Shown piece after piece: positions 31,835-32,229 of a stretch of 32,229 nucleotides of DNA. Source of the DNA: Opitutaceae bacterium (GTDB lineage: Bacteria > Verrucomicrobiota > Verrucomicrobiia > Opitutales > Opitutaceae); the NCBI GenBank assembly GCA_025360455.1, contig JANYCF010000149.1, forward strand, positions 1 through 32,229, in the 5' to 3' direction. The translations under genes were made by a program, and so were the position numbers. The notes beneath the pieces were generated by a model that did no database searches, had not been told where the DNA came from, and saw only the letters and a program-made list of their open reading frames with translations. How positions within the stretch are numbered: the stretch's first letter is position 1; every line of letters starts with the position of its first letter.

Positions 31835-32229
31835 ATGCCAACCCACACCCTCGAATCCATCCGCCAGATTTATGATTTGCCCCTGCCCGAGCTGATTTTC
31901 CGGGCCCAGCAAACGCATCGCGCCCATCATGATCCCGCCGCCATCCAGCTCTGCACGTTACAATCGATCAAGACCGGCCGCTGCCAGGAAGACTGCAAGT
32001 ATTGCCCGCAGTCAGCGCATTACGATACCGGTCTGCAACCCGAACCGCTGCTCGACACGAAGACCATCATTGATGGCGCAAAGGCGGCCCGCGAGGGCGG
32101 CGCATCGCGTTACTGCATGGGGGCAGCGTGGCGCGAGGTGCGTGACGGCGCGCAATTTGATTCCGTGCTGGAAGCTGTGAGCGGCGTCTCCGCGCTCGGC
32201 ATGGAAGTCTGCTGCACGCTCGGCATGCT
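31835..32229 (+). CDS. bioB: biotin synthase (partial, runs off the window)
   Basis: The first 131 codons of a radical-SAM biotin synthase, which inserts sulfur into dethiobiotin. 'IRQIYDLPLPELIFRAQQTH' is the BioB N-terminal helix. 'QLCTLQSIKTGRCQEDCKYC' carries the radical-SAM C-x3-C-x2-C (Cys50, Cys54, Cys57). 'CMGAAWREVRDG' and 'GMEVCCTLGM' follow and match the barrel strands, including the Cys pair of BioB. The gene is cut by the end of the window. It begins 9 bp after bioA, so the two are co-transcribed. Confidence 0.95.
   Translation, partial: MPTHTLESIRQIYDLPLPELIFRAQQTHRAHHDPAAIQLCTLQSIKTGRCQEDCKYCPQSAHYDTGLQPEPLLDTKTIIDGAKAAREGGASRYCMGAAWREVRDGAQFDSVLEAVSGVSALGMEVCCTLGM

Noticed and set aside
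1-32229. CRISPR array, tRNA or rRNA
   Set aside because: No regularly spaced direct repeats and no tRNA- or rRNA-like sequence were seen on reading; a covariance search (tRNAscan, Infernal) would be needed to exclude them fully.

Overview
The window looks like chromosomal DNA of a GC-rich Verrucomicrobiota bacterium, most likely of the Opitutaceae. This is an inference from gene types, not from a marker gene. The main pointers are a very large TonB receptor with a mature N-terminus of the 'DPFVVSAS' kind, a sigma factor next to a Ser/Thr kinase with a zinc-ribbon N-terminus, a TIR-TM-TPR protein, and many short GCAGGC/GCCTGC palindromes between genes. No rRNA, tRNA, CRISPR array or intact insertion sequence was seen.

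Layout: (1) 0.1-4.2 kb is housekeeping and stress: two tandem Hsp20 chaperones, a GNAT acetyltransferase, a PatB/MalY-type C-S lyase and a tRNA-dihydrouridine synthase. (2) 4.3-11.9 kb is one long plus-strand lipid-modification locus: acyl desaturase, FAD oxidoreductase, DUF1365 protein, CFA-type methyltransferase, two small membrane proteins, a DUF1295 reductase-like protein and a second CFA-type methyltransferase. A converging SRPBCC protein and a short-chain dehydrogenase (12.2-13.6 kb) belong to the same neighbourhood in other bacteria. Translational overlaps (TAATG, ATGA, GTGA) tie the genes together and dispersed repeats separate the blocks. (3) 13.7-17.0 kb is an accessory islet. It holds a Cys-rich orphan, an addiction-module antitoxin broken by an amber codon, a 37-codon stub of a type I restriction HsdR gene, a 228-bp fold-back element, an orphan gene coupled to a PIN-domain nuclease (a possible undescribed toxin-antitoxin-like pair), and an AT-rich orphan. 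(4) 17.0-18.4 kb encodes a SigK-like ECF sigma factor with its RskA-like anti-sigma factor. (5) 19.0-30.2 kb holds a second ECF-like sigma factor, a 965-aa receptor-like kinase, the TonB receptor, the TIR-TPR protein and a vanadium-haloperoxidase-like phosphatase. (6) 30.4 kb to the end is the start of a biotin operon (bioA, then bioB cut by the window edge).

The most striking signal outside genes is a repeated promoter-like motif, TGTAACC-N14-(C/G)GTTAG. It occurs at exactly the same spacing before the kinase, the TonB receptor and the TIR-TPR gene, and in a weaker form before the haloperoxidase gene. It suggests that block (5) is a small regulon driven by one ECF-type sigma factor, plausibly the one encoded at 19020-19796. 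The second main candidate for new biology is the orphan/PIN pair, and the third is the lipid locus with its two different CFA-type methyltransferases.
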